DNA from: a virus
Virus record (IMG/VR): IMGVR_UViG_3300025671_000270
Span: 1-32,661 of that record
Reading direction: 5' to 3' (one strand)
DNA length: 32,661 bases
Under the pieces are notes generated by a model, which saw only the letters and a list, made by a program, of their open reading frames with translations, made no database searches and had not been told where the DNA came from. Made by a program: the position numbers and the translations under genes. Numbering within the stretch: the first letter of the stretch is position 1; every line of letters begins with the position of its first letter. Positions 1 through 7,007 of the stretch are shown here, one piece after another.

Positions 1-1
1 A

Positions 2-178
2 AATCTAATGAAACTAGGTGGTTTTGTTGAATTGTTAATTAAAATAATTACCTTTGGACAAGGCCATCGAATTGCTTTATTCATAGCTAAAAAAATGGGC
101 TATGATGATTGTGGTTGTAAAGCAAGAAAAGACAAACTAGACTTGTTTTGGGATAAAGTTTTAAATAAATTAAAATAA
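2..178 (+). CDS. Hypothetical protein, probably 5'-truncated by the window edge
   Basis: An open frame runs from the window edge to a TAA at 176-178, with an in-frame ATG at 8 that could instead be the true start (56 residues). The protein has a hydrophobic stretch (GFVELLIKIITFGQG) followed by a small polar tail with a C-G-C motif and many lysines. The next gene starts two bases after the stop, so the two are probably co-transcribed. I do not recognise the family. It could be the C-terminus of a longer protein or a complete small one. Confidence 0.55.
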   Translation, partial: NLMKLGGFVELLIKIITFGQGHRIALFIAKKMGYDDCGCKARKDKLDLFWDKVLNKLK

Positions 179-179
179 T

Positions 180-677
180 ATGTTATTAAATTCAAATCAA
201 ATTTCAAATTATATCATTGAGTCAGATTTTTCAAAACGAGCTCAAATTGGTATTGACTTATCAGCAGCAAAAATTGAACGTATTGATGTAGGTTCTTCTG
301 TTTACACAGATAAAACTCATATTGATCCTACAGGTTATGTAGAAATGCCTACTTGGAGTATTGATGGTAAAGAATGTTGGCGCCTAGAAAAAGGTATTTA
401 CTCAGTTACTTTTAATGAAGGAATTAAAGTACCAGCTGATTGTGCTGCTAAAATTACTCACCGTTCTTCCTTATATCGTACAGGAACAATTATTGAATCA
501 CCTTGGTGGGACCCAGGTTTTCATTGCGAACAAATGAATACAACAATGATAGTAAACAGCATTATTATCATTGAAAAAAATGCTCGAGTTGCTCAAATTG
601 CTTTTTGGCGTGTTGAAGAAGTAGGTGAGCAGTATAATGGACAGTGGCAAGGTCTTAATACAGCTTATAAAAAATAA
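180..677 (+). CDS. dCTP deaminase / dUTPase-fold nucleotide enzyme
   Basis: A 165-residue protein of the trimeric dUTPase/dCTP deaminase fold. These enzymes remove dUTP or deaminate dCTP and so supply dUMP for thymidylate synthesis in the cytoplasm. Visible motifs are IGIDLSAA at about 23-30 (motif I-like), HRSSLYRTG at 94-102 (the RSSLxRxG motif), WWDPGF at 109-114 and VAQIAF at 137-142. The DPGF and AQ elements favour the deaminase branch, and many T4-like phages carry such genes for nucleotide supply. I cannot decide between deaminase, bifunctional enzyme and plain dUTPase by eye. The ATG follows the previous stop closely, and the stop overlaps the next ATG (TAATG). Confidence 0.8.
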   Translation: MLLNSNQISNYIIESDFSKRAQIGIDLSAAKIERIDVGSSVYTDKTHIDPTGYVEMPTWSIDGKECWRLEKGIYSVTFNEGIKVPADCAAKITHRSSLYRTGTIIESPWWDPGFHCEQMNTTMIVNSIIIIEKNARVAQIAFWRVEEVGEQYNGQWQGLNTAYKK

Positions 678-853
678 TGAAGTTTTGTATTAGTTGTAAT
701 ACAGAAAAACCACTTCATGAATTTTATAGAAATGTTCTTAATAAAGATGGACGTACTGAAAAATGCAAATACTGTTTAGATGGTGAAGCTATAGATAGGT
801 ATGTTTCTTTATTAGAAAAAGATCAAATTCGAAGAAAAAAAAGAAAAAAATAA
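677..853 (+). CDS. Small zinc-finger protein (CxxC...CxxC)
   Basis: A 58-residue ORF whose ATG overlaps the stop of the deaminase-like gene (TAATG). It has C4-x2-C7 and C30-x2-C33 with the spacing F-Y-x-N-x5-DGR between them, a pattern common in short phage zinc-ribbon proteins related to the zinc part of HNH nucleases. The C-terminus is extremely basic (RRKKRKK), which suggests nucleic-acid binding. No nuclease residues are present, so a regulatory or accessory binding role is more likely. Function is inferred from composition only. Confidence 0.7.
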   Translation: MKFCISCNTEKPLHEFYRNVLNKDGRTEKCKYCLDGEAIDRYVSLLEKDQIRRKKRKK

Positions 854-883
854 GTCCCTATATTTTAGACTTAATCTATATAA

Positions 884-956
884 GTTCCCCATTTTGGGTA
901 CATAAATAATATTATGTTCCCCATTTTGGGGAATCTTTAAAAAATTGGTTCCCCAA
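884..956 (+). repeat. Three GTTCCCCA direct repeats at 32-bp period
   Basis: GTTCCCCA begins at 884, 916 and 948, so the copies are exactly 32 bp apart, about three helical turns. The first two copies extend to GTTCCCCATTTTGGG. The second is part of a hairpin-capable inverted repeat, TTCCCC-ATTTT-GGGGAA (917-933). The third runs into the promoter-like box TTTGGCCC at 959. Same-face spacing suggests operator sites for a multimeric protein, or short iterons. No protein can be assigned. Confidence 0.7.
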
Positions 957-958
957 AG

Positions 959-990
959 TTTGGCCCTTGTATATATTTTTATTATATTTA
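959..990 (+). promoter_or_regulatory. Promoter TTTGGCCC-N-TATATTTA
   Basis: TTTG at 959-962 (within TTTGGCCC) and TATATTTA at 983-990 are separated by 20 bp. This resembles the Bacteroidota TTTG (-33) / TAnnTTTG (-7) layout. The same pair with the same spacing recurs at 29467, 31180 and 31341. It lies about 35 bp upstream of the secreted-protein gene and just downstream of the three GTTCCCCA repeats, which are well placed as operators. Confidence 0.65.
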
Positions 991-1024
991 TTACCATCAA
1001 ATCAATCAATTAATTAAACAAAAG

Positions 1025-1489
1025 ATGAAAAAATTATTATTTAGCTTGTTAGCAATCGGAATGATTGGATCAAGTGTAGCTCAAATGGCAATCCCAGGTG
1101 CAGTATTTGCAGACAATGCAGTACGTTTTAACGGACGTAAAGTAACTCTTAAAAACGTTCAAGTTGATATGACATCTCAAATGTCTGTAGCAACAGGAGC
1201 AATAGCACCAGCTCCATTAAATGGTCCAGCAACAGCTTTAACTCCAGGAACAATTGGACCTGTAGGACCAGTAGCAGTTCAAGCACCTTGTCGTCCACCA
1301 AGAGGATTTTCTCAAGTGGATATCAAGTTCTTAGAGAAACCAGAATTTAAAGCTTGTTTCTTTATGGCTGATGTAATGTTAAATGTTTTAAAGCGTGATG
1401 CTGGTGGACAGAGTGTAGATGCTCAAATTACTTTTAGAGGTGATGCACGTACTGGATACAATGTATCTTTTTATAAATTAGGTAAGTAA
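1025..1489 (+). CDS. Secreted protein with signal peptide, function unknown
   Basis: A 154-residue protein starting with a textbook type I signal peptide: MKK, a hydrophobic core (LLFSLLAIGMIGSS) and a likely cleavage after VA at about residues 18-19. The mature part has a FNGRKVTLKNVQVD segment that recalls small beta-barrel (OB-like) domains, a Pro/Ala/Gly-rich linker at about 60-92, and two cysteines (CRPPRGF and ACFF) that could form a disulfide. It has its own promoter and terminator, so it is a single-gene unit. Export from an infected cell suggests a periplasmic or envelope role such as superinfection exclusion, but that is inference. No family is recognised. Confidence 0.75.
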   Translation: MKKLLFSLLAIGMIGSSVAQMAIPGAVFADNAVRFNGRKVTLKNVQVDMTSQMSVATGAIAPAPLNGPATALTPGTIGPVGPVAVQAPCRPPRGFSQVDIKFLEKPEFKACFFMADVMLNVLKRDAGGQSVDAQITFRGDARTGYNVSFYKLGK

Positions 1490-1512
1490 TTATTTTTAAC
1501 TACAAATAAATT

Positions 1513-1537
1513 AGGCTTGGGCAACCAAGCCTTTTTT
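1513..1537 (+). terminator. Rho-independent terminator
   Basis: AGGCTTGG (1513-1520), loop GCAA (1521-1524) and CCAAGCCT (1525-1532) form a perfect 8-bp stem capped by a GNRA tetraloop, followed by a T run. It ends the secreted-protein unit. It also rules out the longer polymerase reading that would begin inside this hairpin at 1517. Confidence 0.92.
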
Positions 1538-1552
1538 GTTATGTTAACGCTA

Positions 1553-4147
1553 ATGTATCAGGCTTTATACTACGATAAAGAAGAAAGACAATATTATCTG
1601 AGAGATGATAGAAGTAAAAACTTTAAAACACTTCAATATTGGCCTACTTTCTATCAACCGGACCCAGATGGTGAATATGAAACATTAGAAGGTACTAGAG
1701 TTTCACCTACTAGAAAGATGCATGATTGGAAAGATCCTAAATATTTTGAAAAGGATGTAGATAAAATCACTCGTTTTTTAGTAGACCATTATTATGAATC
1801 AGATGAAACTCCTAAATATCATAACACAGTTTATTTAGATATTGAGTGTGAGGTAGCGGGAGCATTAACACCTGAAAATATCAGTGATCCAAAAGGTAAA
1901 ATAACAGCTGTTGCTTTATATGATGCTAACTCTAAAAAGTACTATTGTTTACTTTTAGATGAAAGCCAAACACTTAAAAGCATAACTGAAAAAGATAAAG
2001 AAGTTATTCCATTTGGTAGTGAAAAAGAATTATTACATGGTTTTCTAGATAAATGGTATGAATTAGACCCAACTATTATTACAGGTTGGAATAGTGGTTT
2101 CTTTGATATACCTTATCTTTATCATAGAATTTCTAAAGTACTAGGAGAATCAGTCGCCCAAACATTATCTCCTATTGGTAAAGTAAAAATTACACCTCAA
2201 TTTCCTGACCAACCTGTTAATTTAGGAGGTATTAATCACCTAGACTATATGCTTTTATTTAAAAAGTATATTATGAAACAGGAACCATCTTATCGTTTAG
2301 GTGACATAGGTAAAAAATATGCTAAACTAGAAAAGATTGAGTATGAAGGTTCACTTGATAAATTATTTAAAGAAGACATTCAGAAGTTTATTGAATACAA
2401 CTTACGAGATGTAGAGATTATTGTTGAACTAGAGAATAAACTTAAATTTATTGAGTTAACAGTCACCATTTGTCATTTATGTCATGTTGAATATGAAAAC
2501 ATTTATTTTTCAACTATGCTAAATGAAGGTGCTATTTTAACTTATTTGAAACGAAAAGGTATAGTTTCACCTAATAAACCTACTACTTATAATCCTTTAC
2601 TAAGAACAATAGAGGAAGAATATGCTGGTGGTTATTTAAAAGATCCTGTACCTGGTTTGTATGAATGGGTTATTGATTTGGACTTTACTTCATTGTATCC
2701 CTCCATTATACGTTCTTTAAACATGGGTATTGAAACTTTGGTTGGACGTGTTGTTAATAGAGGAAAATTTGATAATCAATGGTCTTTGAGAGAACTCAAA
2801 GAAATGAATCAAGACCAAGTACTTAGAATTGAAAAAATTAAAAAAGACAGGTCAATATCCACCTCTGAAATTACTGTAGCTGATTTAATTTCTATTATTG
2901 AAGAAAATGATTTAATTATTTCAGCACCAGGAGTAATATTCAGAAAAGATAAATCAAGTGTTGTTTGTGAAATTTTAACTGACTGGTTTGCTAAAAGACA
3001 AGAGTATAAAAAACTCATGAAAAAAGCATATAAGGAAGATAATGACCCTGTTATGGGAGAATTTTATAATAAACGACAACATGCTTATAAAATTAAGCTG
3101 AATGATGTTTATGGTGTATTTGCTATTAATGGTTGGAGATACACTGATGGTAATAAATTTATTAGTAAAGCAATTACTTTAACAGGTCAGCGTTTGACTC
3201 AAGAAAGTATTAAGTTTGTTAATAAATGGATGAATGAACAACTAGGTACAGAAGATAAAGACTATATTGTTACTTCAGATACTGACTCACTTTTTATTCA
3301 AGTAAAAGATCTAATTCTACAACGTAAACCAGAGTTAGAAGGTGCTGATAGAGAAACAATTGTAAAAGAAGTACTACAAGTAGCTACTGAGGTTCAAAGA
3401 GTAGCAAATGAAAACCTACATGTTCTAGTTCAAGAATTGTTTAATGTTAAATATCCTGACGAACCTCATTATTTTGAGTTGAAACAAGAAGTTGTACTTG
3501 ATAGAGGTTATTTTGCAGGTAAGAGGAGATACGCCCAACATATTGTTAATAAAGAAGGTGTACCAACAGATGAGCTAGATGTTAAAGGATTAGATTTGAT
3601 GAAATCAAACTTTCCACCTTTGTTTAGGAAGTTTGGAGAACATCTTATTAATGAAATTATGTTTGGTAAACCTAAAGTTGATATTGATAAACAAATATTA
3701 GACTTTAGAACTGAATTAAGAACTATTGATTGGAGGAAAATTCTTAAACCTACTGGTTTAAAGAAAATGAGTGAATATTTAGCTGCTCCTCCTCGTTCTG
3801 GGGAAATATTTTCTAAGTTAGGTTTAAAATGTCCTATCAATACTAAAGCAGCTATTATATATAATGACATTTTAAGATTTAAAAAATTAGATAAAAAATA
3901 CCCAACGTTTCAAATTGGTGATAAAATGTATATTGCTTATTTGAAAGCTAACCCTTACCGAGTTGATGTTATCGGATTTAATGGTTTTAATGATCCTCCT
4001 GAAATTATGGAATTAATTGAAAAATATATAGACAGAGATGGGTTATTTGATTCTGTATTAAAAAATAAACTAGAATCCTTATATTCAGATTTAGGATGGG
4101 GTGCAGTAGTACTTAATCAAAATATCAATAAATTCTTTAGTTTCTAG
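1553..4147 (+). CDS. 43: Family B DNA polymerase (T4 gp43-like)
   Basis: The replicative DNA polymerase with 3'-5' proofreading. Taking ATG 1553 gives 864 residues, against about 898 in T4. Exonuclease motifs are D96-I-E98 (LDIECE), NSGFFDIPY (Exo II) and YNLRDVE (Exo III). Polymerase motifs are D377 in LDFTSLYPSI (motif A), K513-x3-N517-x2-YG521 (motif B) and D576-T-D578-S (motif C), so all catalytic carboxylates are present. The open frame extends to 1517, but that start lies inside the terminator hairpin. ATG 1541 is a possible alternative to 1553; I prefer 1553 because the MYQALYYDKE start resembles related proteins. It works with the clamp and clamp loader encoded downstream. Confidence 0.97.
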   Translation: MYQALYYDKEERQYYLRDDRSKNFKTLQYWPTFYQPDPDGEYETLEGTRVSPTRKMHDWKDPKYFEKDVDKITRFLVDHYYESDETPKYHNTVYLDIECEVAGALTPENISDPKGKITAVALYDANSKKYYCLLLDESQTLKSITEKDKEVIPFGSEKELLHGFLDKWYELDPTIITGWNSGFFDIPYLYHRISKVLGESVAQTLSPIGKVKITPQFPDQPVNLGGINHLDYMLLFKKYIMKQEPSYRLGDIGKKYAKLEKIEYEGSLDKLFKEDIQKFIEYNLRDVEIIVELENKLKFIELTVTICHLCHVEYENIYFSTMLNEGAILTYLKRKGIVSPNKPTTYNPLLRTIEEEYAGGYLKDPVPGLYEWVIDLDFTSLYPSIIRSLNMGIETLVGRVVNRGKFDNQWSLRELKEMNQDQVLRIEKIKKDRSISTSEITVADLISIIEENDLIISAPGVIFRKDKSSVVCEILTDWFAKRQEYKKLMKKAYKEDNDPVMGEFYNKRQHAYKIKLNDVYGVFAINGWRYTDGNKFISKAITLTGQRLTQESIKFVNKWMNEQLGTEDKDYIVTSDTDSLFIQVKDLILQRKPELEGADRETIVKEVLQVATEVQRVANENLHVLVQELFNVKYPDEPHYFELKQEVVLDRGYFAGKRRYAQHIVNKEGVPTDELDVKGLDLMKSNFPPLFRKFGEHLINEIMFGKPKVDIDKQILDFRTELRTIDWRKILKPTGLKKMSEYLAAPPRSGEIFSKLGLKCPINTKAAIIYNDILRFKKLDKKYPTFQIGDKMYIAYLKANPYRVDVIGFNGFNDPPEIMELIEKYIDRDGLFDSVLKNKLESLYSDLGWGAVVLNQNINKFFSF

Positions 4148-4156
4148 TTTTTTAAC

Positions 4157-4166
4157 CATATTTATT
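4157..4166 (+). promoter_or_regulatory. Possible promoter -7 box (CATATTTATT)
   Basis: CATATTTA lies 8 bp before the ATG of the LamG-like gene and differs by one base from the TATATTTA box found before other genes. No TTTG lies at the expected 20-bp distance upstream, so it is weaker than the main promoter set. Confidence 0.3.
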
Positions 4167-4172
4167 CATGAT

Positions 4173-5156
4173 ATGGCCCTCGTAGATCAAGAAAGTTTAT
4201 TTACACCTTTCAAACCTAAAAAATACCAATCTGGAGATCCTTCAAAAGGATTAATCCAGGGTTATCAATCAAGTACATTAACTGCTCCTCGTACTCCAAG
4301 TTCCTATGCTAACCCAGAAGCTAGAGGTGTAAATGAAGCAGCAGATGGAGGACTCCCAGCACCTGCTACTCCTTCATACTCTCCACCTTCAAATTTTGAT
4401 CCAGATTATCAAGCTTTATTAAATTACGCTAACACTCAAGGTTATACACTCCCTACAGATGCTCAACAATTTGACCAAAATTATATGGTTCAGCAGTTAA
4501 AACAATTTGGTATCTGGAATAAATTAGATTTATTTTATGTATTTGCTACTGATGGAGATGAGGATTTTGCTACATTAAACTGGAAAGCTCCATCAACCTT
4601 TAAATTAATTCCTACTAATAGCCCAACATTTACTTCCAATATTGGATTTACAGGCAATGGAACAGACCAATATCTAGATTCAGAATGGGCAGCAACTTCA
4701 GGATCAAATTTCACAGCTAATAATGCTTCCCATGGTGTTTTCACAAATTCTCATCGAGGTGGAAATGCTACAGGTAATATAGGATATCATGGGCAAGGAG
4801 GAAGTGGTACTTATAATTTTATATCATATCAATTAAGTAATTTTACAAATTATAGCCAACTAAACGGATTATCAGATTCAACTCAACAAAATAATTTTAC
4901 CTCTTTTAGAGCTGTAACCTTTAACTCATCATTATTCAAAGTATGGCAAGGTTTTAAAGCATTTGTAACCTCCAAATCAGGTGGAAATATAAGTGATGAT
5001 CCTATGAGAATTATGCAACGATCAGTTTCTGGTACTGAATATTATGCTCCTAGTAGTGTAGAATTTAAAGCAGATTTTTGGGGTAGTTCTTTAAGTGACT
5101 ATGAAATAACGAATATTATAACAACTGTAACTGGTTATATTGGTAAATTGTCTTAA
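4173..5156 (+). CDS. Phage structural/adhesin-like protein with LamG-type beta domain
   Basis: A 327-residue protein. Residues 1-90 are rich in Pro, Ser, Ala and Gly and probably unstructured. Residues 110-327 look like a jelly-roll, concanavalin/LamG-like domain rich in Asn, Ser, Thr and aromatic residues, with segments such as LFYVFATDGDEDFA, IGFTGNGTDQYLDSEW and FWGSSLSDYEI. Similar repeats occur in tail-fibre or surface-decoration proteins of phages infecting Bacteroidota, so I infer a virion surface or host-attachment role. It sits between polymerase and clamp genes but is closed off by its own terminator, which fits separate, probably late, expression. The exact structural role is not visible. 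Confidence 0.6.
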   Translation: MALVDQESLFTPFKPKKYQSGDPSKGLIQGYQSSTLTAPRTPSSYANPEARGVNEAADGGLPAPATPSYSPPSNFDPDYQALLNYANTQGYTLPTDAQQFDQNYMVQQLKQFGIWNKLDLFYVFATDGDEDFATLNWKAPSTFKLIPTNSPTFTSNIGFTGNGTDQYLDSEWAATSGSNFTANNASHGVFTNSHRGGNATGNIGYHGQGGSGTYNFISYQLSNFTNYSQLNGLSDSTQQNNFTSFRAVTFNSSLFKVWQGFKAFVTSKSGGNISDDPMRIMQRSVSGTEYYAPSSVEFKADFWGSSLSDYEITNIITTVTGYIGKLS

Positions 5157-5181
5157 AAATTAATTTTTATATTTTTAAATT

Positions 5182-5207
5182 AAGCTTGGGAAACCAAGCT
5201 TTTTTTA
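5182..5207 (+). terminator. Rho-independent terminator
   Basis: AAGCTTGG (5182-5189), loop GAAA (5190-5193) and CCAAGCTT (5194-5201) with a T run form a perfect 8-bp stem with a GNRA tetraloop. It closely matches the terminator at 1513 in stem core (GCTTGG/CCAAGC) and loop class. It isolates the LamG-like gene from the clamp gene. Confidence 0.93.
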
Positions 5208-5220
5208 TTATGTTAATAAT

Positions 5221-5961
5221 GTGATAGAAAAATTAGACTTAGTATCAATCATCTCAAAATACTACCTAAATGGTATGATTGAAGCCGTTAAATGGGAAAT
5301 TAAAAATAACAAATTAACTATTAAGTTTACTGCTCCTGATAAAACAATGATTGGAGTTGTAACTTGTGATGATTTTAATTTAGAAGATTCAGACATTGGT
5401 ATTAGTAATACTACTCAATTAAATAAGTTACTTGCTATTACAAATGGTTATTTAACTTTAGAGTATCAAAAACAACATAAACTAATTACTAAACTTATTA
5501 TAGCAGACAATCAATTTACTCTAAATTATGCTTTAGCTGATACTATGATTATTCCTAAAGCAGGAGAATATGTTGGTGATGGTAAATACAATATTGAAGC
5601 TTTGTTAGATAACGAAAGTATAAGCGCTATAGTACGAGCAAAATCAGCACTCGCAGATACTGATACAGTTGTATTTAAGCCGTTTACTAACGATGATGGT
5701 GATTTACAGTTAGAAATGGAATTTGGAGGTAATATTGAATACTCAAATAAAGTATCATTTTACATACCAGACATTACAACTAATAATTTACCTGTTGATT
5801 TTAAAGTCAATTATAATTCTAATTTAATTAAAGAAATTATGTATTGTAATAAAGATGTTCCAACAGGAACTATGGAAATCAATTTAGATGGAATTATGAA
5901 ACTTTCATTTGATAATGATAAAGTTAAAAGTGAGTATTATATTGTTGCAAAGGAAATCTAA
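5221..5961 (+). CDS. 45: Sliding clamp (T4 gp45-like)
   Basis: A 246-residue processivity clamp, against 228 in T4. It forms a trimeric ring that tethers gp43 to DNA, and in T4 it also activates late transcription. The start is GTG 5221: the nearby ATG runs straight into TGA, and no other upstream start exists after the terminator. The sequence shows the clamp pattern of repeated beta strands (LTIKFTAPDKTMIGVV, FTLNYALADT, VSFYIPDI) and a C-terminal strand SEYYIVAKEI. Identification rests on overall pattern and on its place between polymerase and clamp-loader genes. The family has no catalytic motif. Confidence 0.85.
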   Translation: MIEKLDLVSIISKYYLNGMIEAVKWEIKNNKLTIKFTAPDKTMIGVVTCDDFNLEDSDIGISNTTQLNKLLAITNGYLTLEYQKQHKLITKLIIADNQFTLNYALADTMIIPKAGEYVGDGKYNIEALLDNESISAIVRAKSALADTDTVVFKPFTNDDGDLQLEMEFGGNIEYSNKVSFYIPDITTNNLPVDFKVNYNSNLIKEIMYCNKDVPTGTMEINLDGIMKLSFDNDKVKSEYYIVAKEI

Positions 5962-5974
5962 TTATGTATATTTA
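5945..5974 (+). promoter_or_regulatory. Probable promoter for hsp20 (TTG-N19-TATATTTA)
   Basis: TATATTTA occupies 5967-5974 and TTG 5945-5947 lies 19 bp upstream, at the end of the clamp gene. The box is followed by TAACA and then by the left arm of the inverted repeat that flanks hsp20. The upstream element is less complete than in the TTTGGCC promoters. Confidence 0.45.
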
Positions 5975-5980
5975 TAACAA

Positions 5981-5998
5981 AGTGAAACCTTAGGGAAC
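5981..5998 (+). repeat. Left arm of the inverted repeat flanking hsp20
   Basis: AGTGAAACCTTAGGGAAC. Its reverse complement, with one inserted base, occurs at 6466-6484 just after the hsp20 stop. The first 14 bases match perfectly. The arms sit outside the coding sequence on both sides, in non-coding gaps. Confidence 0.85.
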
Positions 5999-6009
5999 AC
6001 TAAAATCAT

Positions 6010-6018
6010 CTTAGGAGA
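6010..6018 (+). promoter_or_regulatory. Strong Shine-Dalgarno of hsp20, complementary to downstream repeat
   Basis: CTTAGGAGA contains AGGAG at 6013-6017, 9 bases before the hsp20 ATG. It is one of the few clear Shine-Dalgarno sequences in the window. It is perfectly complementary to TCTCCTAAG at 6468-6476 after the hsp20 stop, so the mRNA could fold the site shut. Confidence 0.7.
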
Positions 6019-6026
6019 TTAAAATT

Positions 6027-6461
6027 ATGACACATTTAAAAATTTTTGAAAATTCAATTACACCGTTTGACATCCTATTTAAGGATTTCTTCAAATCAGA
6101 ATTAAACTTCCAACCAGCCATTGAGGCTAAATTTCCCCATCCGGTAGACATTTATGAAAACAAGAATGGACTTCATTTTGAAGTTGCTTGTACTGGTCTA
6201 ACTAAAGAAGATATTGACCTAAGTTTAGAAGGTGATGTCTTAAAAATTGCTTACGACAAAAAAGAAGAAGATAAATGTTGTGATGTTAATGATTGCAACT
6301 ATATCAAAAAAGGTATTGCTCGTAGGTCCTTTAATTTAGGTTATAAAATCGTAAACAAGTTTGATTTGTCAAAAGCTGAGGCTGAGATGAATAATGGCTT
6401 ATTAAAAATTTCTATTCCATTTGCTGAAGAAGCAAAACCAAAAACATTAAAAATTAAGTAA
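6027..6461 (+). CDS. Hsp20 / alpha-crystallin small heat-shock protein
   Basis: A 144-residue small heat-shock protein, an ATP-independent holdase that keeps unfolding proteins soluble until GroEL can refold them. The alpha-crystallin domain spans about 35-130: it begins at PHPVDIYENKNGLHFEVA, includes LSLEGDVLKIAYDKK, and carries the signature AEMNNGLLKISIPF (A-x4-G-x-L). The C-terminal tail PKTLKIK resembles the I-x-I dimer-docking motif. A strong Shine-Dalgarno (AGGAG 6013-6017) and flanking inverted repeats mark it as separately controlled. It heads a chaperone block that continues with GroES and GroEL. T4-like cyanophages also carry hsp20, but next to GroEL/ES it is notable. Confidence 0.93.
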   Translation: MTHLKIFENSITPFDILFKDFFKSELNFQPAIEAKFPHPVDIYENKNGLHFEVACTGLTKEDIDLSLEGDVLKIAYDKKEEDKCCDVNDCNYIKKGIARRSFNLGYKIVNKFDLSKAEAEMNNGLLKISIPFAEEAKPKTLKIK

Positions 6462-6465
6462 AACC

Positions 6466-6484
6466 GTTCTCCTAAGGTTTCACT
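6466..6484 (+). repeat. Right arm of the inverted repeat flanking hsp20
   Basis: GTTCTCCTAAGGTTTCACT is the reverse complement of the left arm at 5981-5998, allowing for one extra base. Its TCTCCTAAG part (6468-6476) is also complementary to the hsp20 ribosome-binding region at 6010-6018. It overlaps the leader of the next gene. Confidence 0.85.
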
Positions 6485-6489
6485 AAGTT

Positions 6490-6687
6490 ATGAAAATGCA
6501 TTTAATCAAAACTAATAATGATATTCTTTATCAGGTAATTCATCAAGAACCTGAAACAAAACAAATTGACACTGAAAAGATGAGAATTAAACATCATTGT
6601 ACAGATGTATTTAGAAAAGATGGAATGTATTGGTTTGTTAGATTAATAGAAGAAGCTCAAATAATTGAGGAAAGTTTGGACAATTAA
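6490..6687 (+). CDS. Small hypothetical phage protein
   Basis: A 65-residue acidic and mixed-charge protein (MKMHLIKTNNDILYQVIHQ...). It starts in the recurrent context AAGTTATG, directly after the right arm of the hsp20 repeat. Two His-rich spots (KHHCTD) and a YWFVRLIEEA segment are visible, but no known domain. Its position between hsp20 and groES suggests co-expression with the chaperones. No function is assigned. Confidence 0.65.
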   Translation: MKMHLIKTNNDILYQVIHQEPETKQIDTEKMRIKHHCTDVFRKDGMYWFVRLIEEAQIIEESLDN

Positions 6688-6710
6688 AAAAATTATGTTA
6701 AATTATAGTT

Positions 6711-7004
6711 ATGGCTAAAGAAAAAGAATACACACGTACTATCACTGACCCTGAAATGGAACCTTATTTCCTTTCAGTTGATGACAACAATGTTACTGTT
6801 AATGTTAAAGTTACGCCTGATGCTCGTTACACTGACTCTACTACAGAGTATGTAAAAACTATAGGTCATTATAGTAGAGTAAGTACAGCTTTAAAAACAG
6901 TTATTAATGAAAAAGTAAATAGTCAATCATATGAGTCTTTAAGAGACTATATGGATGAGTATAATACTGTTACTGAAAAACTAAATAAAATATTAAATTT
7001 TTAA
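6711..7004 (+). CDS. Conserved phage protein of unknown function
   Basis: A 97-residue soluble protein with an N-terminal beta-rich part (DPEMEPYFLSVDDNNVTVNVKV, seen as strands at about 13-34) and a C-terminal helical part ending in EYNTVTEKLNKIL. The pattern resembles short proteins seen in many marine T4-like phages, but I cannot attach a function. It uses the AGTTATG start context and sits three bases before groES. It could be an accessory to the chaperonin or simply an operon passenger. Confidence 0.7.
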   Translation: MAKEKEYTRTITDPEMEPYFLSVDDNNVTVNVKVTPDARYTDSTTEYVKTIGHYSRVSTALKTVINEKVNSQSYESLRDYMDEYNTVTEKLNKILNF

Positions 7005-7007
7005 AAT

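Noticed and set aside
884-956. CRISPR-like array from the regular 32-bp spacing
   Set aside because: The repeat unit is only about 8-15 bases and the intervals are not spacer-like; three copies beside a promoter fit operators better.
1517-1552. Longer N-terminus for DNA polymerase
   Set aside because: The extra codons lie in the terminator hairpin and T run, so they would not be on the polymerase message.
3508-3870. Antisense open frame of 120 codons inside the polymerase gene
   Set aside because: It mirrors a coding region with all polymerase motifs intact on the + strand; no start context or family is visible.
5981-6484. Insertion sequence carrying hsp20
   Set aside because: The inverted repeat encloses only hsp20 with no transposase, and I see no target-site duplication.
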